Shown here piece after piece: positions 36,109 through 47,160 of a stretch of DNA of 64,000 nt (positions within the stretch are counted from its first letter, which is position 1; each line of letters starts with the position of its first letter). The DNA is from Trichosphaerium sp. ATCC 40318. Lineage: Eukaryota > Discosea > Flabellinia > Trichosidae. The translations under genes and the position numbers were made by a program. Location: NCBI GenBank assembly GCA_038496445.1, contig JALMLS010000424.1, positions 62,001-126,000 on the forward strand. Reading direction: 5' to 3'. The notes under the pieces were generated by a model that saw only the letters and a program-made list of their open reading frames with translations, was not told the DNA's origin and made no database searches.

Positions 36109-36949
36109 GTTTATGAGCATTATTTTATCTACGGTAAGATTCAGTACATATCGCTCAGAAAGGCAAACCTTGATATAAATGGTTGTGGAAGATGTAACAC
36201 ACGCGGTAGTGATGTAGTGACAGTTATTTAATCAACACTTAACACACGGAATAGGTTTTTTAAGCACAATCAAGTTATGTCGTTATTATCTCTCCGTAAT
36301 AAGGCCTAGATAGCTCTCCGTAAATTACTGGTTTCCGGCCTATTTTAGCCTCACAAAACGCTGCAGTTCGGTCAAATACTGTTCAAAACTGTAAATAAAG
36401 TATAAAACGTTAAAGCGGCAACAAGCACAAGCAGCTGCATAACATTACAATACAGACATTGGAATTCCAGCCCATACTACGTGAGGTGCGCAAGTACTAG
36501 CTAATGGCATACGGGACTACCACTAGTCCATAGCAGAGGCTCTTCGCTTTTTGTGATACTTCTCCTGTTTTTAGGCTCCCTGCGCACTATACCTCGCGGG
36601 AAGCGCGTAGTGAGCTCGGTTTAAAGCACCAACTGCAATTTGTCACTTTTTTTGATCAAAAGAACTCCTTTTTTTCATGTGATAGCGTTAGTTACGGCCC
36701 TAACCGCGCAATGGCTTGTTTTCTATTTTCATTTTAAACTCAGAGGCCAGTTGTCACTGTTCGCACATACACGGTCATAAATTGTTGTATAATTCGCGGG
36801 AACGGCATAAAATCGCAAAAAAGCCGTTATGCTGACTCCCCAAAATCAGTTAATTCACTTGCCGCAAACGTGTCACTTTCCTAAACCATACTCCGGACAC
36901 ACTACAAGCAACAACCAGAACTAAATACCTGTAGACAAAAAATCCAGCA
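36109..36949. other. Long intergenic, divergent promoter region
   Basis: No open frame of note. It contains a perfect GGACTA/TAGTCC 6-bp hairpin near 36512-36527 and an imperfect CACTA...TAGTG inverted repeat near 36588-36613. I see no tRNA or snRNA. Confidence 0.4.
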
Positions 36950-38458
36950 ATGCAGATTATGGACCAAGTGTGGCTTCTTAGCGCTGGCGCAACGATACTA
37001 GTAATGTCTATTGCAGGCATAGCGCGACTACTGAAGTTCTGGACAGTATCGAGCGGGTACGCCAACTTGTATTCTCACACGCGAGCGTAGTCCCCAGCGC
37101 ATTATTCACAGCTCAACTATCTTTTCTTACGTGTCACATTAGCAAGTGCTTAGTCATCGAAAGTTTCGGCAAATACAAGACAGTTCTGGGTCCTGGTTTT
37201 CATGTGACGTGCGCTTTGTTCTATGAGCCTAAAGCAGTAGATTGGAAATTTCAAGCAGATGAGTACAGTGATGGTTCCAAGTCAGTTGTAACAAGAAGGT
37301 ACGGTTTTTTTTTCAGTTGGAAAATTCGAAGCTTAGTTTTCTTCTTCTAGCATCAAAGGGTTCTTGATTCCATCACATATTATAAGCCTTGACGTACCAG
37401 AGATCAACGTTATCACGAAAGATAAATGTGAGGTTTTTGTAGACTTGAATTGTTATGTAAAGATGGTTGATCCAAAACTTGCTGTATACGCTATTGATGA
37501 TCCTCTGGATTACATGGAACGCAACATTGAGACTGCTCTTCGCGATGTACGTAAATATTTTGAAAGCGGAGCGCGTAAATTTACACAGGTTTACGCGTTG
37601 TAAGTAAACTACAAAAAAAATTGTAGTGATTAAGAACTAACGAGGCCTCAGGTTTGCTGTACATTAACACAGGAAGAGCTATTTCAGGTACGCTATTGCG
37701 GTTTGAAAACTAGAATTCACCAGGCTTGGTTATTTTATTTAAACGTTTTACACTTGCTTTACGCGCTACTGCTTCTGTTTTGTCGCGTCTGACTATTCCT
37801 TTCTCTAAGTATTTTTAGTCTGTACCTTTAGTTAGAAATCGTTTAACACACGCAATGGAGTCCGCAAAGGAAGATTGCGGCTTTGTAATGCATAAACTTG
37901 ATGTACAACAAATCAAAGTAAGACCTCCATATTTTTTTAATTCGCCTCTTACGTTCCCTCTAGTTCAGCGATGAGATACAAACCGCTGTGAATGATCAAA
38001 TTATAGCACAGAGAAAACATAAAGCAGCTGTTACAAATATGAACATTAAACGTCAAGAACAGGAGATGGAACAGCTACTAAAACTTAAACTTTCACAAAT
38101 GCAAGCAGACTATAATATGGCTGAGTTAAAAAAGAAGTCACAACAGATTTTTGATGCTTTTTCTCAGCGCGTAGAGATGGAGAAATTGGCAAAAGACAAA
38201 CTTGGATCAGAGTACGCTATGGAGTTCTTAAGGTTACGTGAGATGAAGGAGGCTTTGGTAAAGGCTCGTGTAGTTTACATGCCACATAATACAAAATTGG
38301 TACTTGGCTCTAAAGGACTTGGAAAGTATAACGAAGGTATTGGTGTCTCTTCGACACCAATGCCAGTTGATGTTAAGAGTGGTACAGGTAGTAAAGGCTT
38401 AGAAGACTTGATTGGTGATGAAATACGCGAAGAAGAGGTTGTTTTTACTGATGTGTAA
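36950..38458 (+). CDS. SPFH/band-7 (stomatin-prohibitin family) protein
   Basis: Exon 1 (from MQIMDQVWLL at 36950) supplies an N-terminal hydrophobic anchor (AGATILVMSIAGIA). The SPFH domain begins CLVIESFGKYKTVLGPGFH, continues with SHIISLDVPEINVITKDKCE, and YVKMVDPKLAVYAIDDPLDY and ends near MHKLDVQQIKFSDEI. A long helical C-terminal region follows (IIAQRKHKAAVTNMNIKRQE) and an acidic tail EEVVFTDV. At least five introns are present. SPFH proteins form membrane-bound oligomers that organise lipid microdomains; this one is closer to the stomatin/erlin layout than to prohibitin. Organelle is uncertain. Confidence 0.8.
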
Positions 38459-39050
38459 AGGGGTTTTTGGTCGCTTTTTTTTTTGCTTTGGGGTTCTACG
38501 TTTGTAGGTCGTTAAAGTATTGGTTCGTTGTAAAAAAAAAAAGTGTTTGTATTCGGTTTAGTGTAAATAAAGATCAAGAAGACATTAAATTTACTCCTTC
38601 TTTTTATTGATTTATGTCGTGTCCTTAATCCAGAGTGTCTTTCCGTGGTGTCTCACACTTATCGATGGAAAACCAGACGTAAAGTTTCGTAAACGCGCTC
38701 AAAACCGCCGTGGATTTTAATATGGTGAGTAACAACAATTTTTATGACGCCTTGAGCAGTTTTGGTAATGGTTCCGATTCAAAAAACGTGATCACACTGT
38801 GAACCGATAAAAACCACCGCATACCTCTAGAACACGCGCGCCAAGCCGATATACTCGTAGGTTCTATAATTTGCAACTTAAACGCGCGCTTTACGCTAAT
38901 TGCAAACTCACGAAAGAATCAAACACGAGTAAAGACTTTTTGGAAGTGTTACATTTTTACTAAAAGTACAATTAAAGTTGTTTTTACAAGGTTTTTTTCT
39001 GGTGGTTTTTTTTAGCGTCTTGGCCGAAGTAGAGTTGTTCATTGGAGTTA
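38459..39050. other. Intergenic region
   Basis: Contains the SPFH 3' end, purine/pyrimidine tracts and short frames near 38610-38720 that I could not build into a gene. Confidence 0.35.
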
Positions 39051-39353
39051 TTAGTCACGCGTGGGTGGTTTGTTGCCTTTCAGCGTTTCTATTCGTTCAT
39101 CCAAAAACGCAAAAAGGGAAGTTTCTACATCTTCAAAATGCTGTCTGTAGTCGCAATCGTGTGAGCACGCGGCCATCGTGTTGAGACCAAGCTGATGACC
39201 AGTTTTTTTGTCTTGTGCCTGGAAAGTAATGCCAACGCCGGCAGCCTTCTTGCCGAAAGGTCTTGTAGTTGTAAGCTTCATTGTAGGCTTCTTTGTTGCC
39301 GATTTAAATACTTGGTTGGCGAAGTTTCGGATAGATTTAATCAAGGTGGACAT
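39051..39353 (-). CDS. Small unknown protein, intronless
   Basis: A 100-residue ATG-started frame beginning MSTLIKSIRNFANQVFKSA, an amphipathic, acid-free stretch that could be an organelle presequence. The centre is basic (MKLTTTRPFGKKAAG), followed by a Cys/His cluster ACSHDCDYRQH and an acidic C-terminus. No family recognised. The overlapping plus-strand frames look like shadows. Confidence 0.35.
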   Translation of the reverse strand: MSTLIKSIRNFANQVFKSATKKPTMKLTTTRPFGKKAAGVGITFQAQDKKTGHQLGLNTMAACSHDCDYRQHFEDVETSLFAFLDERIETLKGNKPPTRD

Positions 39354-39576
39354 TTAGGAAGAGGTGTTTATATAGTTGAAGAAGTAGTTGATTACGGTGT
39401 TAAGTCTCAAGATTGTCAAGAATTCTTCGTTTCCACTTCTACTCAAGAAAAAAAAAGGAATTTTGGTTAACAGCCACAAGTTTATTTTAGAGGCTATAAA
39501 CGCATTCTTCAATACACCGACGCTTAATCTGGATCCTCTGCGCATGTAAAGCGTGCAAAGTCTCTTGAGAACCTAA

Positions 39577-39711
39577 ATGAAAATTGTAGATATCTGTCTT
39601 TTTCTTCTTTTACTGCTTTCACAAGTGTTTGAAGTGCTCAGTATTGAGAATGATTCTGTTTATGAAGCGTTGCGAGCGAGGAAAACAGTTTGCCCAAACT
39701 GGTGTTACTGA
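39577..39711 (+). CDS. Possible short secreted peptide or first exon
   Basis: A 44-residue frame with a strong signal peptide (DICLFLLLLLSQVFEVLS) and a mature part with two cysteines, ending at TGA 39709. It could equally be the first exon of a gene whose remainder is not visible before the myosin start. Confidence 0.25.
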   Translation: MKIVDICLFLLLLLSQVFEVLSIENDSVYEALRARKTVCPNWCY

Positions 39712-39859
39712 CGATCGAATACTCGCGACAGTAAAGGGTGTGGTGGATAGCTACATACCTCACGATAGTAACTCACATTTGTGAAGAACGCCCCCATTTT
39801 TTTTAGCTCTCTTGTACGTGTAACACCTTATCGCTGCCACATACAACATATAATCCAAG

Positions 39860-42800
39860 ATGGTACACGTTTATAACCTACGAACGCAAGCTAATCCTGT
39901 CTTAGACCTACTCGTCGAAAACGGGTATGGACGACATGGTTATGTTGTCCAAGGTATCCAATGACAGCATTCTGGATAATCTGCACAAGGTAAACATTTA
40001 AATCAGTTATCCTGCTTTCTAGCATTTCCAATTACCACGCAAGAAAGAAAGCGATATTATCGCTAGCGCTTGTCCTAAACCGAAAACTTCCAATTTGTTT
40101 TTTTGCCTTCTCTTTTTTTGACTGCTTTTTTGTAGCGCTATGACAAGGACATTATCTACACATATATCGGTCATGTGCTCATATCTATCAATCCTTTCAG
40201 AAGGCACGACGAACTCAAAATTTTACAGTTTTAGACCACCAGACATTAATGATACTAATACCATCATGTCAATAAAACGGGTGACGTCAAGAAACGCTAT
40301 CCCTCTCTTTTGAAAAAAATATTTAACGTTTTCTCGCTTTCAACTCATCTAAAACTACCCTAGAATCAAAGGATTATACGAAGACCAGGTTGTTATGGAC
40401 TATCGTGGTAAATTTCGATACGAAATGCCTCCTCACGTGTACGCACTTGGTACGACAACCCAAACCATAGTAAAGCTAGAAAAAATTTTGGTTTTTTTAA
40501 CACCAAAAATTATAGCGGACGATATGTTTAGAAACATGCTTGCTGATGAACAAAATCAATGTGTGATTATATCCGGTGAGAGGTACGAAAATACAAGTAG
40601 TTTATATAAAATCAAAAAACGACCTTTCGTATCACGTGAGAGGACACAAAAAAAAAGGAAATACATTTGGTCCACTAACCAACCTTTTTTTTAGTGGTGC
40701 CGGTAAGACTGAGGCCAGTAAACTTATTCTTCAGTATATTGCTGCTCATTCTGGATCTGGTGCTGATGTACAGCGTGTAAAGAACGTTATATTGGGTACT
40801 TGAGACGAGAACTTCCTTTTTGGACTTGTCGCATTAACTTTGTTCCTATAGACTCAAATCCACTGCTTGAAGCTTTCGGAAACGCCAAGACAATCAGAAA
40901 TAACAACTCCTCACGCTTTGTACGAGGAATCTACTAAAAATTCCCTCGGAACTAATCAACGGTTAGGGTAAATACATGGAGATCCAATTCGATCGTGGTG
41001 GTGATCCAAAAGGTGGTAGAATTACGAATTGTATCCTTATACTGTTAAATATTTTCTGTTTCGTGAATAAGATCTTCATTTTTCATTAACATCCACATAC
41101 TTGCTTGAAAAATCAAGATTGGTGTACCAACAAAAGGGAGAGAGAAACTTTCACGTATTTTACCAACTACTTGAGGGTGCTGATGGTAAACTAAAAGGTA
41201 CACTTGCGCTTTTTTTTTCTCCAATTTAGCTTTCCATTATTTATTTTTTGTTAGAGGACTTCAGACTTCAAGACGCAAGTTACTATCACTACTGTAACCA
41301 AGGAGGATCACCTAAAGTAGATACAATCGATGATAAAGAGGAATTCGCTGAGATGATGGTACAACAGTTTTTGATTCAAAAAAACATTCAACGGTTTCTC
41401 AACTTATTCTTATATGCGATTAGCAAGCTATGACTACTATGGGATTATCAAGTCAAGAACAACACGAAGTATTGCGTATAGTTGCTGGTATTTTATGGCT
41501 CGGTAAGTGAACAAACAAGCTAGAAACTGGTTTTTAATGTACGTTAGGAAACGTTACATTCCAAAACGATGCAAAAGACGCAGCTCAAATTGTGGACGCC
41601 AACGTTCTTCAAATGGCAGCCTATTTGTTCCAAATGGACCCAGAGATGATGAAAAAAGCTCTCACTCACAGGTCCGGTTCATATTGTTCCGCTTTTTTTT
41701 TTGTTGTGATTGTGCTCATCATTCTCGTTTAGAACTATTACTACTGGTGGTGGTAGAGGTGGAAGAGAATCTACTTACGCTGTACCACTTGATGTAGAAG
41801 GTGCTGTATATGCTCGCGATGCTTTTGCCAAAGCAACATACTCTCGTATGTTCAACTACCTTGTCGCCAAGATTAATGTCGCTCTGGGATTCCAAAACGT
41901 AAGCCTCACTTCACCATTGTATATTTTGTATATTAATACATAGTTAGGCAAAATACGAAATGTTGGGTATCCTCGGTACGTCTAAGAGAGTCACATACTT
42001 AAAACAAGGGAAGTTTCTCATTTTTTTCCAACTTTAGATATTTACGGTTTCGAGATTTTCGACAATAACGGGTTTGAACAAGTACGTCTTCTTCTTCTTT
42101 TATGTCCACGTGTTGTTTAATAATTTTTCTTCGTGTTTTAGCTTTGCATCAACTACGTTAATGAGAGGTTACAACAAATTTTCATCAACTTGACGTTGAA
42201 AGAAGAGCAAGAAGAATACGGTCGTGAAGGTATTCCATGGGAAGATATCGACTTTTTCAACAACAAAATTTGTTGTGATTTGATCGACGCTAAGAAGGTA
42301 ACCTTTTCACAACTACCGTGGTATATTTATACTCTATAGAACCCTATTGGTATCTTTACTTTGCTGGATGATACGTGCAACTTCCCAAAGGGCACAGATG
42401 AGAAGTTCCTTCAAAAAATGTCTGAGCGTAAGTAAATTCCTCCGATCGCTGAGATTTTTTTAATTAATTTATAGACCACGGTTCACACGCTCATTGGAAG
42501 GGTGCTGGCGCCCAGGCTTTCACTGTTAAGCACTACGCTGGTGATGTAAGCGTTATTCATTTGTAAACGACACTTACCGTTTCTACAGGTAACCTACAAC
42601 ATTAATGGATTTTGCGATAAGAACAAAGATTTATTGTACAATGATCTGGTAAACTTGGCGCTTTGCACTGGTAAGTTCTTTCCTTTTGTGTTTCAATCCT
42701 TCTAACTCTTGTATTATTTTAGAGTCAAAACTTATACCTACACTCTATCCAGAGTCTCGCCAAGCTCAAGATAAGCGCAGACCAACAACATGTAGTTTTA

Positions 42801-44812
42801 AGATAAAAGTAAGAAAATATACTAACTCACCCAAGCACTTCGACTTATCACCTGTTTAGGAATCTATCCAACAACTCGTTACAGCACTTTCTCTTTGCCA
42901 TCCGCATTATATTAGATGTATTAAACCAAATGATAAGAAACAGGGTAGTTTGTTTAACTCAACACGTACTATGCATCAAGTACGTCCTAGAATTCACGGT
43001 TTCTTTGTTTTTATTATTAACTTACAAAAAGGTGAAATACCTTGGTCTGTATGAAAACGTGCGTGTACGTCGTGCTGGATATGCTTTTAGGCAATTCTAT
43101 GATAAGTTCTATTATCGGTACGCCATTAATGATATGATCTGCTTTTGTTGTTAATAAATACTCCTAGTTACGCTATTTGTTGTGATGAGACTTGGCCTGT
43201 TGACAAATATGTTGGCAAATTTAAAGCTGTTAGTGACCACATAGTGTAAGATTTTGTTTAATCGAGTTTTAGGGCACTGAAATCATTGTCAAGTCTCTTG
43301 GACTGCCAACTGATAGCAAAAAAGCTCCTTATTCTATTGGATCCACAAAGATTTTTATTCGCGCACCTGAGACTGTATGTTTATTCACAACCTCGTTGTA
43401 ATACAGGAAGAAAAAACTCAAATATTTTAGGTCTTCTCCTTAGAGGAACTCCGTGAGAGACGTACATTTAAGTACGCCAATGCCATTCAGCAATTCTTTA
43501 TGAAGTCTATGATGGCTCGCTACCACTACAACTTGCAAATGGGTGCCAACAACAAACTTAAGGTAAGCGGCTTAACAAAAGGTGAAAAAGAGGGAAGTAT
43601 GTTAATGTTTCTCCATAGGGAAATAAGGACAGGCGTCGTAACAGTCTTGAGCGTAACTTCCTTGGAGATTACATCAACTACAGGGATAACTTCAGGCTCA
43701 AGAGTGTCGTTGGTAAACAAGCGAAAGTGATCTTTGCTGATGTTATCTGGAAATATGATCGCAAAGGAAAGAAGTTGAGACGTGTTCTTATCTTGACAGA
43801 AGACTATGTTCACCTTATTGGTATTAACAAGAACAAAGTAAAGAACAAGCAAGAGAGAAGAAAGAAACCATGGCTCGTTGAACTCACAAGAAAGCTCCAA
43901 TACGATAAAATCGGCTGTGCGTTTTTCTTTCACGTTTTGTTTTCTTTTCTTGTCTCACTTTTGTTGTAGCTGTTACGCTTAGTCAAATGGCCGATGATTT
44001 CATGCTTCTCAAAGTTCCTGGAGAGCATGATATGCTATTCCAGAATCGTAAAAAGACGGAAATTCTCGTACGTGCCAAAATTCAAGAAATATCCTTCAAA
44101 CAAACTATTAATAATAACTAACGTAGGCCCAAATCCTTCGCGTCAAACCAGGCATGTCTGTTCAGTTCAGCAATAAGTATGTCCCTCGCCTACATGATTT
44201 TTGGTCTAACAAACTACTAGGATCAACATGAACGTCAAGCAGAAGAAGAAGCTCAAACAAGTCAACTTTCAATTCGCAAGCAACCCAAGGTTCGTTTTGG
44301 AATAAATTCATTACAATCGCACGTGATTTTTCTTTTCCTAACCACGTGCTTTCGAAAATAGTGCTCCAGAAGGTGGATTCTTTAAGAAAAAGAAGATTCA
44401 AGTACCAGCTGGTATCGGTAACACTGCAGGCACGTGATATTTCTAAATAAGGCGATTGTGTTATTAATAGAACTTTTTTTTAGTGCCTAATATTCCTGAG
44501 CCTCCTGAGCCAAAAGTACAACGTACAGTCGCTAAAATAACTACTTCAGGAGCAGCACCACCAGCTACAGGTACGTTGAAGGAAAAAGTTTGGAAGAAAA
44601 ACACAGTTTTCTTTACGTCGACGTAAGTGACTTTTTTGTAACTTTTTTCAGGTCGTCCTAGTCCTGGCGGTCCTGGACCAAGAGGTGGCCCACCAAAGAG
44701 TGCAATGCCAATGCCAGGTAAGAGAGCAATGCCAAAATTCGGAGGTCCAAAAAAATTCGCGATGCCTAAGTTCGGTGGTCCTAAGAAGTTCCCAAGACCT
44801 CCAGGTCATTAA
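39860..44812 (+). CDS. Class I (long-tail-like) myosin heavy chain with TH1 and GPA tail
   Basis: More than twenty exons. The first appears to contribute only the ATG (39860-39862) before a GTACAC intron. Motor landmarks: [19 protein letters not shown]-loop GESGAGKTE split by an intron at about 40579-40693, [15 protein letters not shown] (switch I), LDIYGFEIF (switch II), and [12 protein letters not shown] in the actin-binding region. The TEDS position, 16 residues before DAFAK, is Ser (GRESTYAVP), so PAK-type phosphorylation is expected. One IQ-like neck ([17 protein letters not shown]) precedes a basic TH1 domain that should bind acidic phospholipids. The tail ends in a Gly/Pro/Ala/Met-rich TH2-like segment with repeats PKFGGPKKF; no SH3 follows. 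Such myosins drive membrane-actin processes: pseudopods, phagocytosis, endocytosis. Confidence 0.9.
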
Positions 44813-45067
44813 AAAATATATGCGTTATTATTATTTCTGTTCATTTTAGAAAGATCAAATCTATTACGTGGCTTGTAGTGTAGACGAAAAAAAAAAAAAA
44901 AGAAAATAAAAAAAACTTCTCCACAATTTTGTTTGTTGATGATTACGATCGGTTTGAGATTCTTTTCGGAAAGACTGTTTCTTTTCCAATACTTACGAAT
45001 ATGAGATTGATACGAAAGTTTGTACTTACGCAGCTCAAAGTGCTTACACTCCTTCAACACCGACCAA

Positions 45068-45412
45068 TTAGGTACGCGCGGGTCTCGTAGAGCTACTGCC
45101 TATAGCGTTAACGTCTATGCTGTACAGAGCAGTTCTTTGTTCAAGAGTCAACCTGTCTCAGAAAGACGAATAAAACACGTGGATTCTAATCGCACTTTAC
45201 GCTCACACGCTAATACATAAAGCCTGATTTGAAAACGCCAACGATCATAGGTAAGCGATATTACTCTGCAAATGTTAGACTTGGTAAACTTGTTTTAAAA
45301 AACAAACAACAATGTACTTACACCATGCAACTCCATTTCTAGAATTCACATCATTGGTTTGCTCTTCATAAAACTCCAAATACACAAACCCAAGCTTTGA
45401 GAGAACATACAT
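45068..45412 (-). CDS. Candidate small gene, unknown
   Basis: Exons 45412-45322, 45263-45153 and 45099-45068 join in frame to 77 residues (MYVLSKLGFVYLEFYEEQ to SSSTRPART), using GTAAGT and GTTGAC donors. The middle exon reads TYDRWRFQIRLYVLACER. The start may lie further upstream. No family recognised; the model is tentative. Confidence 0.3.
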
Positions 45413-46130
45413 GTGCTACCCAAAGTCGTTCAGCCTCGAGTGGTACTACACAACCTAAACAAGACTTACATATTTTTTGTTGTTGAAATGTTTATTTCGC
45501 TATTATAACACTTTCCTTTAGTTTCTAAAGGGAAAATGCGTAAGTGCAGCAACTCAATGAGGTTTTAGATTGTGTATGAACAGCAACTTCAAGCTAACTT
45601 GGCCAGCAGTACCTCAAGTTTGTTGCTATGTACTGAATATAACCCTACACTCCGTTTCAGTTTAGAAAAGCAAACTGCGATAGTACGCCACACAAGAGTG
45701 ACATAAGCCTAAAAGCAGTAGTAAAAAAAAAACATGGATAGGTGGCACGTGAAATAGCCGGCAGATTTCTCAACATTGGATTCTACATGTCGCAATATGT
45801 GAAATGTCAAAATAGAACACAGCGAAAATATACGAACCCGTTAGTCGGATTTACCTCTGATTATCCGAATCCTATATTGTAGATATTGTTTAATAACTTT
45901 GCATACCCAGATACTAGTATCGGGTATTAGTAAAATTAAAAGAACAGTTTGCAAGTTTTGTAGTTTTTAAATGTTGTCTTCTACAAAATGGTTGGATTAA
46001 CGGTTGTCAACACATCTATACACTATTTAAGAGAAGGACAACTATATACGTAGTTATCAGTACACAAGTATTCACTAAACTTCGGTTTCACGTGAATAGA
46101 AGTGGTTCTTTAAAAACCCAAACGCTAACT
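45413..46130. other. Intergenic region
   Basis: Nothing coding supported; A/T-rich with CACGTGA sites near 45747 and 46090. Confidence 0.35.
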
Positions 46131-46986
46131 ATGCATTCACACCTCATAGTAATCTGTGCTCTTTTTGTTATCGTACGTTCTGAATGACCAAATGATACGT
46201 ATGTAAACGATGGTTAAAAATAGACCATAGGTATCATCAAGTCCTTGCTGTAACTATGATCCTGTTACAGATAGTTGTAGTGACGTCACGTGCACATCAC
46301 TCGGTGGTGGGCTTCCTACGACATGTAAATTGATGGATAAAAGATTGCCAAGTGCGTGATTGTTTCTTTTAGTAGTAAAAACACACTGACGTATGTTCAA
46401 TAGCTGGAGCCACCGAAAGGCGTTGCGCTTGTGTTGTAACTGATTCTACAATAGTTGGTTTTACATGTCGACATTCACCTACAGGGTGTGTTGATGCGCC
46501 TTGTCAAGCAGAAATGCACAGTTTGGGTTTCTTTGATGGTCAGTGTTGGGATACTGCTGGAGGTTGTCAATGCATTATTTGTGACGATCGACCTTGCTGT
46601 GAGCTTCTACCAACTGGTTTTTGCCATGATAACTCTTGCGCCAGCAGAGGTTCTATTACAGGCAAATCAACAACTTGTATACGTGTCAACACAGGAACGA
46701 CAACAGGTACGAGAATGCCATCAAAACCTTGATCTCTGTTCTTCTTTGCTGTTAATACCCCTCTGTAGACCCAACCCCCACTTGTATTTGCGTACCACTA
46801 GAGTCTCCTCTTAGGGAGCATACTTGTCTACCCACCCATGTAGATATGGAACCAGCGTGTACAGATTCTAGATGCTCTTTACGATTGACTTCCCTTGGGT
46901 TCCCTGACCCACATGGTTGTACTCAGACAATTGTCAATACACCACATGGCATAGACACTAAGTGCCTTTGCTCTGTTTGTCACTAG
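46131..46986 (+). CDS. Secreted cysteine-rich repeat protein
   Basis: Starts MHSHLIVICALFVIV (signal peptide) at 46131; four exons, ending at TAG 46984-46986. The mature protein has roughly thirty cysteines in about four loosely repeated units of 50-60 residues, each with Cys, a SLGF or SLGG box, and a Cys-x-Cys close (CTSLGGGLPTTC, MHSLGFFDGQC, CICVPLES, LTSLGFPDPHGC, KCLCSVCH). This resembles cysteine-knot-like repeat proteins of amoeba surface or cyst walls, but I cannot name the family. No membrane anchor is seen. Confidence 0.6.
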
Positions 46987-47160
46987 TCAATAAAATCATT
47001 TGTAGCCCGAGAAATGTTGTGGTTTATTGTTAACCCCCATGTACCATTTAGTGTTAGTATCAGGTGGTCAAATGTGCGCGGGAAGTGTTGAGATTTAAAA
47101 ATTTATTACAACAACAAGCCATCCACGCTTAAAGGATTATGGGGTTTTTTTTTATTGGTT

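Noticed and set aside
36588-36613. Inverted repeat as transposon end
   Set aside because: Imperfect, single, and not flanked by a duplication or transposase.
39195-39470. 91-codon plus-strand frame
   Set aside because: Overlaps the minus-strand ATG frame 39051-39353 and ends in a Lys-rich low-complexity tail; neither is strong, but the minus frame looks more protein-like.
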